Under the pieces are notes generated by a model, which was given only the letters and a program-made list of their open reading frames with translations, was not told where the DNA came from and searched no databases. A DNA stretch of 64,000 nt from Saccharopolyspora montiporae (GTDB taxonomy: Bacteria; Actinomycetota; Actinomycetes; Mycobacteriales; Pseudonocardiaceae): assembly GCF_015209505.1 (NCBI RefSeq), contig NZ_JADEYC010000027.1, positions 35,422 through 99,421 of the forward strand, given 5' to 3'. Within the stretch, counting starts at the first letter, position 1. Each line of letters begins with the position of its first letter. This document shows positions 43,918-52,249 of the stretch, one piece after another. A program made the position numbers and the translations under genes.

Positions 43918-44391
43918 TCAGCAGCCGCCGGTCTCGTACCCGCTGATCGCGGCGACCTTGGCGGCCGAGCCCGACGTCTCGTCGAACCGGTAGTCCAGCC
44001 ACTCGCCGGCCAGCCTGCGCGCCAGCTCCAGACCCACCACGCGCTGACCGAAGCACAGCACCTGCGCGTTGTTGCTGAGCACGGCCCGCTCCACCGAGTA
44101 GCCGTCGTGCGCGGTCACCGCGCGGATCCCGGGCACCTTGTTGGCGCTGATGGCCACGCCCAGCCCGGTCCCGCACACCAGCAGCGCCCGGTCGGCCGTG
44201 CCGTCGGCGATCATGCGCGCCGCGCGGACCGCGATGTGCGGGTAGTCGGTGTGCTCGTCGGCGCCCACACCGACGTCCACCACCTCGGCCACCCGCGCGT
44301 CACCCTGCAGGTCCTGCTTGAGCGCGTCCTTGTGCTGCACGCCCGCGTCATCGGACCCGACGACGATGCGCAGCGGTTCCTGCTCGCTCAC
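43918..44391 (-). CDS. RpiB/LacAB-type sugar-phosphate isomerase (EryI/LerI-like)
   Basis: A 157-residue isomerase of the RpiB family: [31 protein letters not shown], and [16 protein letters not shown] with the catalytic Cys. The segment [20 protein letters not shown] resembles the tetrose-phosphate isomerases EryI/LerI more than housekeeping ribose-5-phosphate isomerase, in my judgement. GTG 44391 has GGAGG four bases upstream. The neighbouring DhaK-type kinase fits an erythrulose-phosphate substrate. Confidence 0.82.
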   Translation of the reverse strand: MSEQEPLRIVVGSDDAGVQHKDALKQDLQGDARVAEVVDVGVGADEHTDYPHIAVRAARMIADGTADRALLVCGTGLGVAISANKVPGIRAVTAHDGYSVERAVLSNNAQVLCFGQRVVGLELARRLAGEWLDYRFDETSGSAAKVAAISGYETGGC

Positions 44392-44428
44392 GATTCCTCC
44401 CTGTACTGCGCGGAAAACCCGATTGCCA

Positions 44429-46144
44429 TCACTGCCCCAGCACCTCGCCGACCTCGGTCAACACCATCGCCAACGACGTGGCACCCGGATCAGGGGTGCC
44501 GACGCTGCGCTCGGCCAGCGGGCGCGCCCGCCCGGTGCGCGGGCGCAACTCGGCGGTGCGCTCGGCCGCCGAGGTCGCCGCTTTCGCCGCCCGATCCCAC
44601 GCCTGGGCGCCGCCGGCACCGCCGTCCACACCGGAACGCAGCTCCTCGACGAACGGCACGAAGGCGTCGACCAGCGTCTTGTCCCCGACCTCGGCCCGGC
44701 CCAACCGCTGCACCGCGGCCAGCGCCGCGGCCGCCCCCGCGACGAGGTCCCCGGCGGCGACCTCGCGGTCCTCGGGCAGCAGATCGCCGAACGAGCGCAG
44801 CGCAGCGCCCCACAGCACGCCCGACGTGCCGCCGGCCTTGGCCGCCCAGGCATCACCGGCCGCCACCAGCACCGCGGCCGGACCCACGCCCTGCCCGGCG
44901 CTCTCGTCGGCCGCGGTCACCGCGGCGGCACTGCCCCGGGTCATCCCGCGGCCGTGGTCGCCGTCACCGGCGATCGCGTCCAGCCTGCCCAGCTCGTCCT
45001 CGGCCCCCTCCAGCAGCGCGCCCACGGCGTGCAGGGCCTGCCGAACCCGCTCGGCGGTGGCCTGCCCCGGGGCCGGTGCCACGACCACCGGTTGCTGCAC
45101 CGGCTCGGGCACCTCGTCGGCGGCCTCCTCCGGATCGGCCGGGGAGATCGCGACGTTGCCCTTGCGGTAGGCGGGCGAGTCGGCAGGCGCCTGCCACAGC
45201 CGCTCCAGCTCGTCGTCGAGCCAGGTCAGGGTCAGCGAGCACCCGGCCATGTCCAGGCTGGTCACCAGCTCACCCACCTCGGGTGCCACGACCTCCACCC
45301 CGGCCTCGGCCAGCAGCTTGGCCGCGGTGCGCCACACGACGAACAGCTCCTCGTACTTGGTACCGCCGAGCCCGTTGAGGATCGCGGTGACCGTGCCGCC
45401 GCTCTGCGGGGCTTCCTGCAGCAGACCGTCCACGAGGATCCGCGCCAGCTCGGCGGCCGAGGGCAGCTCGCGCTCGGAAACACCGGGCTCGCCGTGGATG
45501 CCCAGCCCGAGCCCCATCCGGCCGTCCGGCACCTCGAACAGCGGGTGGTCCTGGCCGGGCAGGGTGCAGCCGTCGAAGGCCACGCCCAGGCTGCGCGTGC
45601 GGTCGTTGGCGTGCTCGGCCACCCGCACGACCTCGTCGAACGAGTAGCCCTCCTCCGCGGCGGCCGAAGCCACCTTGAACACCACGAAGTCACCCACCAC
45701 GCCGCGACGCTTGCTGCGCTCGGCGTCCGGGGCGCTGGCCACGTCGTCGGTGACCACCACGTTGTGCGCGCGGACGCCCTCACGTTCCAGGCGTTCCACG
45801 GCCAGGCCGAAGTTCATGTTGTCCCCGGCGTAGTTGCCGAACGAGAACACCACTCCCGCACCCCGGTCGGCGGCGCGGGCCACGGACAGCGCGTCCGCGG
45901 CCGACGGCGAGGTGAAGATGTTGCCCACGACCGCCCCGTCGGCGAAGCCGGGCCCGACCACGCCGCAGAACGCCGGGTAGTGCCCGGACCCGCCGCCGGT
46001 GACCACGGCGACCTTGCCGCGCCGCGCGCGCTCGGCGCGCACCACACCACCGGGCACCTGCCGGACGTAGCCGGGGTTGGCGGCCACGAACCCCTCGACC
46101 ATGTCCTCGGAGAACGACGCGGGATCGTCGTACAAGCGCGTCAT
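44429..46144 (-). CDS. Fused DhaK-DhaL dihydroxyacetone/erythrulose kinase
   Basis: A 571-residue single-chain kinase. The DhaK domain (1-335) has [19 protein letters not shown] and the covalent substrate-binding histidine in [10 protein letters not shown] Pro-rich linker (about 340-370) leads to the DhaL nucleotide domain with [13 protein letters not shown] and [13 protein letters not shown]-dependent members phosphorylate dihydroxyacetone. Mycobacterial DerK of this family phosphorylates D-erythrulose, which fits the isomerase next door. GAGGAG precedes ATG 46144. Confidence 0.9.
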   Translation of the reverse strand: MTRLYDDPASFSEDMVEGFVAANPGYVRQVPGGVVRAERARRGKVAVVTGGGSGHYPAFCGVVGPGFADGAVVGNIFTSPSAADALSVARAADRGAGVVFSFGNYAGDNMNFGLAVERLEREGVRAHNVVVTDDVASAPDAERSKRRGVVGDFVVFKVASAAAEEGYSFDEVVRVAEHANDRTRSLGVAFDGCTLPGQDHPLFEVPDGRMGLGLGIHGEPGVSERELPSAAELARILVDGLLQEAPQSGGTVTAILNGLGGTKYEELFVVWRTAAKLLAEAGVEVVAPEVGELVTSLDMAGCSLTLTWLDDELERLWQAPADSPAYRKGNVAISPADPEEAADEVPEPVQQPVVVAPAPGQATAERVRQALHAVGALLEGAEDELGRLDAIAGDGDHGRGMTRGSAAAVTAADESAGQGVGPAAVLVAAGDAWAAKAGGTSGVLWGAALRSFGDLLPEDREVAAGDLVAGAAAALAAVQRLGRAEVGDKTLVDAFVPFVEELRSGVDGGAGGAQAWDRAAKAATSAAERTAELRPRTGRARPLAERSVGTPDPGATSLAMVLTEVGEVLGQ

Positions 46145-46196
46145 CTGCAAGCTCCTCTGCGCTGGTTGGCGGAAACTGCCCGATCCGGGCGGTCTT

Positions 46197-47663
46197 TCAC
46201 TGCGCGCCCCGCTGCCACACCGGGCGGACCCGCTCGATGGAGGCCAGGTAGTCCCGGTAGCCGCGCTCGTAGAACTCCACGGCACTGGGGTGCGGCCGGA
46301 CCGTGCGCCGCTGGGCGGCCCACTCCTGCCGGTCGATCGGCTCGCCGAGCGCGTCCCAGGCCGTCATGGCCGCACCGCGCGCCCCGACACCCTCCTCGTG
46401 CGGGACGTGCAGCGGCTTTCCGAGCACATCGGCGAAGATCTGGCTCCACGCCGCCGAACGCGCCCCTCCCCCGCACGCGGAGACCGCACCGGTGAGCCCG
46501 GCCGACTCCAGGTTGTGCCGGGCGGCGTAGGCAACGGCCTCGCACATCGCGCGCACCAGATCGGCCGGTTCCGTCTCCAGCGACAGCCCGGTGAACTGAC
46601 CGCGCGCCCGCGGTTCCACGAACGGCGCCCGCTCGCCGGAACCGGACAGGAACGACAGCGCCGACACCCCGCCGGCACCGGGTTCGCTGGCCTGCAGCAG
46701 CGCCTCCAGCTCGTCGAGGCGCGCACCGACGGTGCGCAGCACCCAGTCCAGGTTCGCGGTGCCGACCATGGCGGGCATGACCCGCAGGTAGCGCTGCTGG
46801 TACGGGGTGGCCAGCCACATGCCCGCGGCCTCGCCACCGGCGTCGATGGAGACCTCATCGCGCAGCACCTGGCAGCCCAACGTGGTGCCGATGACCAGCG
46901 TCCCGTCCCCGACCTCGTCGATGCCGGAACCGAACGCGCAGGCGGGCAGATCGAACGGGCCCGCCGAGACGGGCAGACCGGAGGGCAGGTCGAGCGCGGC
47001 GGCGCTGGCGGTGTCCAGCGCGAACAGCTTGCCGGCCGGGGCCGGTTCGGCCAGCAGCCCGCGGTAGGGGGTGAGCCCGCAGGCGTCGAGCGCCTCGGCC
47101 GAGTACGTGCGGCTGGGCACGTCCAGGAACGGCAGCGAGGCGTCCGAGGCGTCGACGGTGATCTCCCCGGTGAACCGCTGCACGATGGCGTCCACGCAGT
47201 ACCCGGCCACGCTCGCCCGCCGCAGCCGCTCGGGCTCGTGCTCGGCCAGGTGCGCCAGCAGCGGACCGGCCGAGCCGGGGAACATCCCCGAGCCGGTGAG
47301 CTGGTAGACGCGGCGCTGCACCCCGTCGGCGTCCCAGCGGGCCAGCACGTCGGCGCTGCGCGCGTCCAACCAGGACAGCGCGGGGCCGACCTGCGCACCG
47401 GCGTGGTCGCGCAGCCACAGCCCGTCGCCCTGCCCGGTGATGGCCAGCGCCTCGACCGGCTGGCCGGCCGCGGCCGCGTCGGCGCTGACCGCGCGCACCA
47501 CCCGCACCACCGAGTCGACGACCTCGTCGAGATCCTGCTCGACCCGGCCGCCCGGCAACCGGCTCAACGTGCTCGACACGCTGTGCGTGACCAGCGCCGA
47601 CCCGCTGCGGTTGAGCAGCGAGGCCTTGGTGACCGACGTTCCGACGTCGACCCCGATGATCAT
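46197..47663 (-). CDS. FGGY-family carbohydrate kinase
   Basis: A 488-residue sugar kinase: N-terminal phosphate loop GVDVGTSVTKASLL, ITGQGDGLWL, the FGGY substrate signature in the SAGPFDLPACAFGSG region, and the C-terminal ACGGGARSAAWSQIFADVLG adenosine motif. It probably phosphorylates a ketopentose or tetrulose; xylulose, ribulose and erythrulose kinases all fall in this family. Its ATG overlaps the stop of the upstream dehydrogenase by ATGA. Two kinases in one operon suggest entry of two related sugars. Confidence 0.88.
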   Translation of the reverse strand: MIIGVDVGTSVTKASLLNRSGSALVTHSVSSTLSRLPGGRVEQDLDEVVDSVVRVVRAVSADAAAAGQPVEALAITGQGDGLWLRDHAGAQVGPALSWLDARSADVLARWDADGVQRRVYQLTGSGMFPGSAGPLLAHLAEHEPERLRRASVAGYCVDAIVQRFTGEITVDASDASLPFLDVPSRTYSAEALDACGLTPYRGLLAEPAPAGKLFALDTASAAALDLPSGLPVSAGPFDLPACAFGSGIDEVGDGTLVIGTTLGCQVLRDEVSIDAGGEAAGMWLATPYQQRYLRVMPAMVGTANLDWVLRTVGARLDELEALLQASEPGAGGVSALSFLSGSGERAPFVEPRARGQFTGLSLETEPADLVRAMCEAVAYAARHNLESAGLTGAVSACGGGARSAAWSQIFADVLGKPLHVPHEEGVGARGAAMTAWDALGEPIDRQEWAAQRRTVRPHPSAVEFYERGYRDYLASIERVRPVWQRGAQ

Positions 47664-48718
47664 GGCCGCAGGCCTTCGAACCGGGCCAGCACGTCCGGGT
47701 TGGCCACGAACTTCGGCTGCTGCCCGCCCAGGAAGCGGGCGAGCTCACCGGCGACGATCTCGGCGGCGCGGTGCGCGGTCTGCCGGGTGGCCCCGGCCAG
47801 GTGCGGCGTGGTGATGACGTTCGGCGCGTCGAACAGCGGCCAGTCGCGCGGCGGCGGCTCGATGTCGTAGACGTCCACGGCCAGGGCACCCAGGTGCCCG
47901 GACTTGAGCATCGCCGGCAGCGGCTCGTAGTCGAGCAACCCGCCGCGCGCGGAGTTGATCAGCACCGCGCCCTCGGGCAGCAGCTTGAGGTTGTCCCCGT
48001 TGAGCAGGTGCTGCGTCTCCGGAGTCAACCGGGCGTGCAGGCTCACCACCGAACTGCGCCGCAGCAGGTCGTCCAGCTCGACGAGCTCGACCCCGTCTTG
48101 GCCCAGCTGCGCGGCGTCGGCGAACGGGTCGGCCACCAGTACGTGCGCGCCGAAGGCGTTGAGCACCCGGGCCACGATGCGGCCGATGGCGCCGTAACCG
48201 ACCAGGCCGACCGTCGAGCCTTCCAGCTCGATCCCGGCGTTGTCGTAGGCGTAGTAATCACCGCGCCAATTGCCGGACTTGAGCTCGGCGTCCGATCCCG
48301 GGATCCGGCGCAGCGCGGCCAGCGCCAGACCCACCGCGAATTCGGCGGCCGCGGCGGCGTTGCGCCCGGGCGCGTAGCTGACGAGCACCCCGTTGTCGGT
48401 GGCCGCCTGCAGGTCGACGTTGACCGGCCCGCCCCGGCAGACGCCGATGAACTGCAGCGCGGGGGCCTGGGCCAGCACATCGCCGGTGAACGGCGCCATC
48501 TGGGTCACCGCGATCTCGGCGCCGGGCAGCGCCTCCAGCAACTGCTGCTCGGTGCCGCTGGCCTCCTGCACGGTGCCGACCGGACCGAACGGCTCCACCG
48601 GCCACGGCAGCTGCAGGGTGCTGAACTGCAGATCCCGGTCACCCGAGGTGCGGCGCAGGGCGTCGACGAACACCTCCGGCGCCACGAAGTGATCACCGGC
48701 AGCGAGAACGCTGGTCAT
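47660..48718 (-). CDS. D-isomer-specific 2-hydroxyacid dehydrogenase
   Basis: A 352-residue NAD-dependent dehydrogenase of the phosphoglycerate-dehydrogenase type: TVGLVGYGAIGRIVARVLNA (NAD loop), the catalytic Arg in INSARGGLLDY, Glu in AVDVYDIEPPP, and His in ITTPHLAGATRQ. The residues SLHARLTPETQHLL also fit. AAAGGAG lies five bases before ATG 48718. In a sugar operon it may act on a sugar acid or hydroxypyruvate-type intermediate. Substrate unknown. Confidence 0.9.
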   Translation of the reverse strand: MTSVLAAGDHFVAPEVFVDALRRTSGDRDLQFSTLQLPWPVEPFGPVGTVQEASGTEQQLLEALPGAEIAVTQMAPFTGDVLAQAPALQFIGVCRGGPVNVDLQAATDNGVLVSYAPGRNAAAAAEFAVGLALAALRRIPGSDAELKSGNWRGDYYAYDNAGIELEGSTVGLVGYGAIGRIVARVLNAFGAHVLVADPFADAAQLGQDGVELVELDDLLRRSSVVSLHARLTPETQHLLNGDNLKLLPEGAVLINSARGGLLDYEPLPAMLKSGHLGALAVDVYDIEPPPRDWPLFDAPNVITTPHLAGATRQTAHRAAEIVAGELARFLGGQQPKFVANPDVLARFEGLRP

Positions 48719-48762
48719 TGCGACTCCTTTGTCCTGAATGGGGTGCGGCCGTCCGGTGCGGG

Positions 48763-49458
48763 TCAGCTGCCCACCGGCTCGGGCAGCGCGGCGACGAGCC
48801 GGCAGCGCACGTCGTCGAGGTCGGTGGCGATGTGGCTGGCCCGGTCCAGCGCGTCCTGCGCGGGCGGGTAGTCCGAGTTGGGCATGGCCACCACAGTCAT
48901 GCCCGCCGCCGCGGCCGCGCGCAAGCCGTTGCTGGAATCCTCCACGGCCAGGCACAGCTGCGGGTCCTGGCCGAGCTGCTCGGCGGCGGCCAGGTAGACG
49001 TCCGGGTTCGGCTTGCCCTTGGGCACCTCGGCGCTGGAGACGGTGGCGGTGAAGTGCGGGGTCAGCCCGTGCCGGTCCAGCACCGCATCGATGAGTCTGC
49101 GCGGGGCCGAGGAGGCCAGCGCGATCGGGGCCCGCTCGGCCACGTCGGTGACCATGCGGGCCGCACCGCCCAGCAGCTCGATCTCCCCGCCGTCCAGTGC
49201 GGCGATCATCCCGTCGACCACGAGCCGCTCGGTCCGCTCGGCGGACTCCGCGCCGCTGAACTCGGCCAGGAACGCCGACCACTCGGGCGCGCTCATGCCC
49301 TGCACCTGCCGGGTCTGCTCGACGGTCCACGTCGCGCCGCGGGCGGCCGCGAACTCGGCCCACATCCGTTCCCAGAGGTGTTCGCTCTCGACCAGCACAC
49401 CGTCCATGTCGAACACCACGGCGCGGTGTGTGCCGGTCGCCCCCTCGGGCTGGGTCAT
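48763..49458 (-). CDS. HAD-family sugar-phosphate phosphatase/mutase-like protein
   Basis: A 231-residue haloacid dehalogenase-type hydrolase: VVFDMDGVLVESEHLWE (motif I), ALASSAPRRL (motif II), KGKPNPDVYL (Lys) and LAVEDSSNGLRAAAAAG (motif IV), as in beta-phosphoglucomutase and sugar-phosphate phosphatases. GGGAGG is six bases before ATG 49458. It is the first gene of the sugar operon, directly behind the DeoR operator, and may remove stalled phosphosugars. Confidence 0.9.
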   Translation of the reverse strand: MTQPEGATGTHRAVVFDMDGVLVESEHLWERMWAEFAAARGATWTVEQTRQVQGMSAPEWSAFLAEFSGAESAERTERLVVDGMIAALDGGEIELLGGAARMVTDVAERAPIALASSAPRRLIDAVLDRHGLTPHFTATVSSAEVPKGKPNPDVYLAAAEQLGQDPQLCLAVEDSSNGLRAAAAAGMTVVAMPNSDYPPAQDALDRASHIATDLDDVRCRLVAALPEPVGS

Positions 49459-49491
49459 CTCGTACCTCCCGCCAATCACAGTCACGAGGAA

Positions 49492-49514
49492 AATTAACAT
49501 GTTATCCGTTAATT
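49492..49514. promoter_or_regulatory. DeoR operator palindrome
   Basis: AATTAAC-N9-GTTAATT is a perfect inverted repeat in the 125-133 bp gap between the divergent sugar operon and the DeoR gene. It is strikingly AT-rich for this genome and includes the inner palindrome TAACATGTTA. It is the likely DeoR binding site controlling both directions. Confidence 0.8.
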
Positions 49515-49591
49515 GTCACCGGCCGTGTGATAGTCAGCCGAAACGCCCCGCAGATCACGCACCAGGCCGGGAACCAGGCAGGATGGACCCC

Positions 49592-50383
49592 ATGGCGTCC
49601 GCACCGAAGAAGCAGTCACCCCGTCTCCTGCGCCAGCAGAAGGTCATCGACCACGTGGTCAACCAGGGGTTCGCCAGCGCCGCGGAGCTGTCCGAGCTGA
49701 CCTCAGTGAGCCTGATGACGGTGCACCGCGACATCGACGACCTGGTCACCCGGGGATTGCTGCGCAAGTTCCACGGCGGGGTCTCGGCCCAGCCCTCCAC
49801 CGTGTTCGAGAGCAGCTCGGACTTCCGCCTGCACACGCGCACCGCGGAGAAGGAGGCGCTGGCCCGGGACGCGCTGCAGCTGATCACACCGGGGATGTCG
49901 GTGATGCTCGACGATTCCACCACCGCGCTGGCGCTGGCGCGGCTGCTGCCCGACATCGGGCCGCTGACGGTGGTGAGCAACTACCGCCAGGTGCAGGACG
50001 CGCTGCGCGAGGCCACCGACATCCACCTGATCGGGCTGGGCGGGGAGTACTCCCGCACGCACGACTCCTACCTGGGGTTGCCCTGCCAGGAGATGGTGCG
50101 CACCTTCTCGGTCGACATCGTGTTCCTGTCCACCTCGGCGATGAACGCGCAGCTGACCTACCACCAGGAGCAGGAGATCGTGCTGGTCAAGCGGGCCATG
50201 CTCGGCTCGGCGGCGACCAAGGTGCTCATGATGGACGCCAGCAAGGTCGGCCGCGCAGCGCTGCACAAGCTCGCCCCGGTGGGCGAGTTCGACCACGTGC
50301 TGCTGGCCGGCGAGCTGGACGCCGAGCTCATCGAGGGGATGCGCGAGCACACCGACGTGCGCATCTCGGCGGTCCCGGACTGA
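49592..50383 (+). CDS. DeoR-family transcriptional regulator
   Basis: A 263-residue sugar-operon repressor: N-terminal HTH (LLRQQKVIDHVVNQGFASAAELSELTSVSLMTVHRDIDDL) followed by the DeoR effector domain, where LDDSTTALALARLL, VVSNYRQVQDAL and LIGLGGEYSRTHDSYLG are the phosphosugar-binding segments. ATG 49592 or 49583 could be the start. It probably senses a phosphorylated intermediate of the divergent operon and releases the AATTAAC operator. Confidence 0.9.
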   Translation: MASAPKKQSPRLLRQQKVIDHVVNQGFASAAELSELTSVSLMTVHRDIDDLVTRGLLRKFHGGVSAQPSTVFESSSDFRLHTRTAEKEALARDALQLITPGMSVMLDDSTTALALARLLPDIGPLTVVSNYRQVQDALREATDIHLIGLGGEYSRTHDSYLGLPCQEMVRTFSVDIVFLSTSAMNAQLTYHQEQEIVLVKRAMLGSAATKVLMMDASKVGRAALHKLAPVGEFDHVLLAGELDAELIEGMREHTDVRISAVPD

Positions 50384-50395
50384 CCGACCGCAGCG

Positions 50396-50418
50396 TTTTA
50401 ACACACTGAGTGGTAATT
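50396..50418. promoter_or_regulatory. Second, degenerate DeoR-like site
   Basis: TTTTAAC-N9-GGTAATT has the same 9-bp spacing as the upstream operator and 11 of its 14 arm bases. It begins 13 bases after the deoR stop, in the short gap before the convergent GH43-like gene. It could be an auxiliary operator allowing a loop across the regulator gene. Confidence 0.45.
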
Positions 50419-50453
50419 CTACCGCTCATGCTGAACGCAGTCGTGCCCGCCGC

Positions 50454-52121
50454 TCAGCGCGGGTCGCAACTGCCATCCGGGCACCCGACGACCGGCACTT
50501 CCCGCTGCACCGGCGCGGCACCGTTGCGGATGTCGACGTACCGTCCGTCCGCGCGCTGGCGCTGGTAGCGCAGCACCAGGCTCGCCCCGTCGCGCGGCGA
50601 TCCGCGCAGAACCGCGCCGTCCGGTCCGTGCTCGACGAGCGAAACCCCCTCGCCGTTGCGGATTTCCGGCACGACCCGGTTCGCCGGGTGCGCCAGGTCC
50701 ATCCGCCCGCCGCCGGCCGTGCGCACGGCCCAGGAGACCGCACCGCGCCCGGAGGTGAGGTCGACCTCGTCGACATCGGTGCTGATCTCGTAGGGCGCCA
50801 CCCCGGACGGAACCGGTTCGTCCGCAGTGGACTCGGTAATGTCCAGCGACCCGGCATCCGGATCCAGGTGCAGCGCACCGGTGTAGAGCCTGCGGTCGGT
50901 ATCCGGCGCCGGACGCCCGTGGAACACGTAGTAGCGCTCCCCCGGCCGCTGGCCGTCCACCGCGCTGCCGTGCCCGGTCGAGTAGAGGCCGAGCTGCTCG
51001 TCCTGGTGCAGCACGGGATTCGCGCCGCTCTTGCGCCACGGACCCAACGGGTGCTCGGCGACGGCGTACCCGACCCCGTAGGAAGCGTTCTGGAAGTTGT
51101 TGGCCGAGTAGGTCAGGAAGTACAGCGGGCGCCCGTCGGTGCGCTGCGCCCGCACCACGCTCGACCCCTCGGCCCAGCGGCGGTCCTTGAGCCGACCGCC
51201 GCTGCGCGCGTAGTCGTGCACGTGGGCGTCCTCCCACTCCTGCGGATCCCCGGCGTGGTCGAGGATCGGCACGAATCCGTCCCTGCGGCCCGGTTCGGCC
51301 GAATCACCGTGCACACCGCGGTATTCGGGCCGGATCTCCGGCGCGGTGCTGCCGTGCGGATCGTGCCACCAGTCGCCGGTGAGCTCGACGGCGTTGATGT
51401 CGGCCTCCTCGACGTACTTGCCCAGCCCGCGGTCCCACACCCAGTTCCGGTAGGCGTTGCGCGAGAAGTACAGGAAGATCCGCCCGTCGTCGAAGAACAC
51501 GTTCGGGTCGATCGCCGGCAGGTACACGCCCAGCGGCGCGGTCCGGCCCTCCTCCAGCGTCTCCGGGGGCTTCTTCTGCTCGGCGTCCATGAGCCGGTTC
51601 ACGTCGTGGTAGTGCGGGTCGTAGGGCCGGTAGTCCAGCGGAGCGTCACCGATGTTGCGGAACGGTCCCGTGGGGGAGTCGGCCACCGCCACGCCGATCT
51701 TGCTCGGTTCCTCGAAGTCCGGATGGTCGAAGTGCTCGGCCACGCCCTCGGCGAGTCGCGCCGAGTAGAACATGAAGTATTTTCCGGTTTTCGGGTTGTG
51801 GTAGACCTCCGGCGCCCAGAACCAGTCCCCGCCCCACTGGCCGGGATCGTCGACCGGCAGCGCCCCGCCGGGGATCCGCTCCCAGGTGGCCAGATCGGGC
51901 GAACGGTAGATCCCGAAGTGGAACCCCTCGTCGGCGCCTTCGGTGGTATAGGCGTAGTAGTACCCGCCGGCGCGGAGCACGAACGGATCGGCGCCGGGCG
52001 TGCGCGCGTCGTTGTAGTACGTGGCGTTCGTCGAAGCGGACCGTTCCTGCGGGGCCGAGGTGCCTGCGGCGACCGGCAACACGGACAGCGCCGCCGCGAT
52101 CCGGCGCCAGCGGCTCAGCAC
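50454..52121 (-). CDS. Secreted GH43-like glycoside hydrolase
   Basis: A 555-residue exported protein. A signal peptide (about 1-24) leads to a five-bladed beta-propeller of the glycoside hydrolase 43 type: TPGADPFVLRAGGYYYAYTT has the first-blade Asp (general base position), YLPAIDPNVFFDDGRIFLYF the pKa-modulating Asp, and RWAEGSSVVRAQ the Glu acid position. The C-terminal 130 residues form a beta-sandwich-like extension. It would trim arabinan/xylan-type side chains outside the cell. GTG 52121 has only a weak GATGAG-like site. Released pentoses could feed the nearby sugar operon. Confidence 0.82.
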   Translation of the reverse strand: MLSRWRRIAAALSVLPVAAGTSAPQERSASTNATYYNDARTPGADPFVLRAGGYYYAYTTEGADEGFHFGIYRSPDLATWERIPGGALPVDDPGQWGGDWFWAPEVYHNPKTGKYFMFYSARLAEGVAEHFDHPDFEEPSKIGVAVADSPTGPFRNIGDAPLDYRPYDPHYHDVNRLMDAEQKKPPETLEEGRTAPLGVYLPAIDPNVFFDDGRIFLYFSRNAYRNWVWDRGLGKYVEEADINAVELTGDWWHDPHGSTAPEIRPEYRGVHGDSAEPGRRDGFVPILDHAGDPQEWEDAHVHDYARSGGRLKDRRWAEGSSVVRAQRTDGRPLYFLTYSANNFQNASYGVGYAVAEHPLGPWRKSGANPVLHQDEQLGLYSTGHGSAVDGQRPGERYYVFHGRPAPDTDRRLYTGALHLDPDAGSLDITESTADEPVPSGVAPYEISTDVDEVDLTSGRGAVSWAVRTAGGGRMDLAHPANRVVPEIRNGEGVSLVEHGPDGAVLRGSPRDGASLVLRYQRQRADGRYVDIRNGAAPVQREVPVVGCPDGSCDPR

Positions 52122-52249
52122 GGCGTGATCATCTCATCGGCCATCACCGCAAGTAACGGCAACATCGCGTAATGTGTCAAGCGACGACCCGCGATCGGCC
52201 GACCACCTGCCTGCCGGTGGTCCGGCACCGAGTGGCAGGCTTGAATCCC

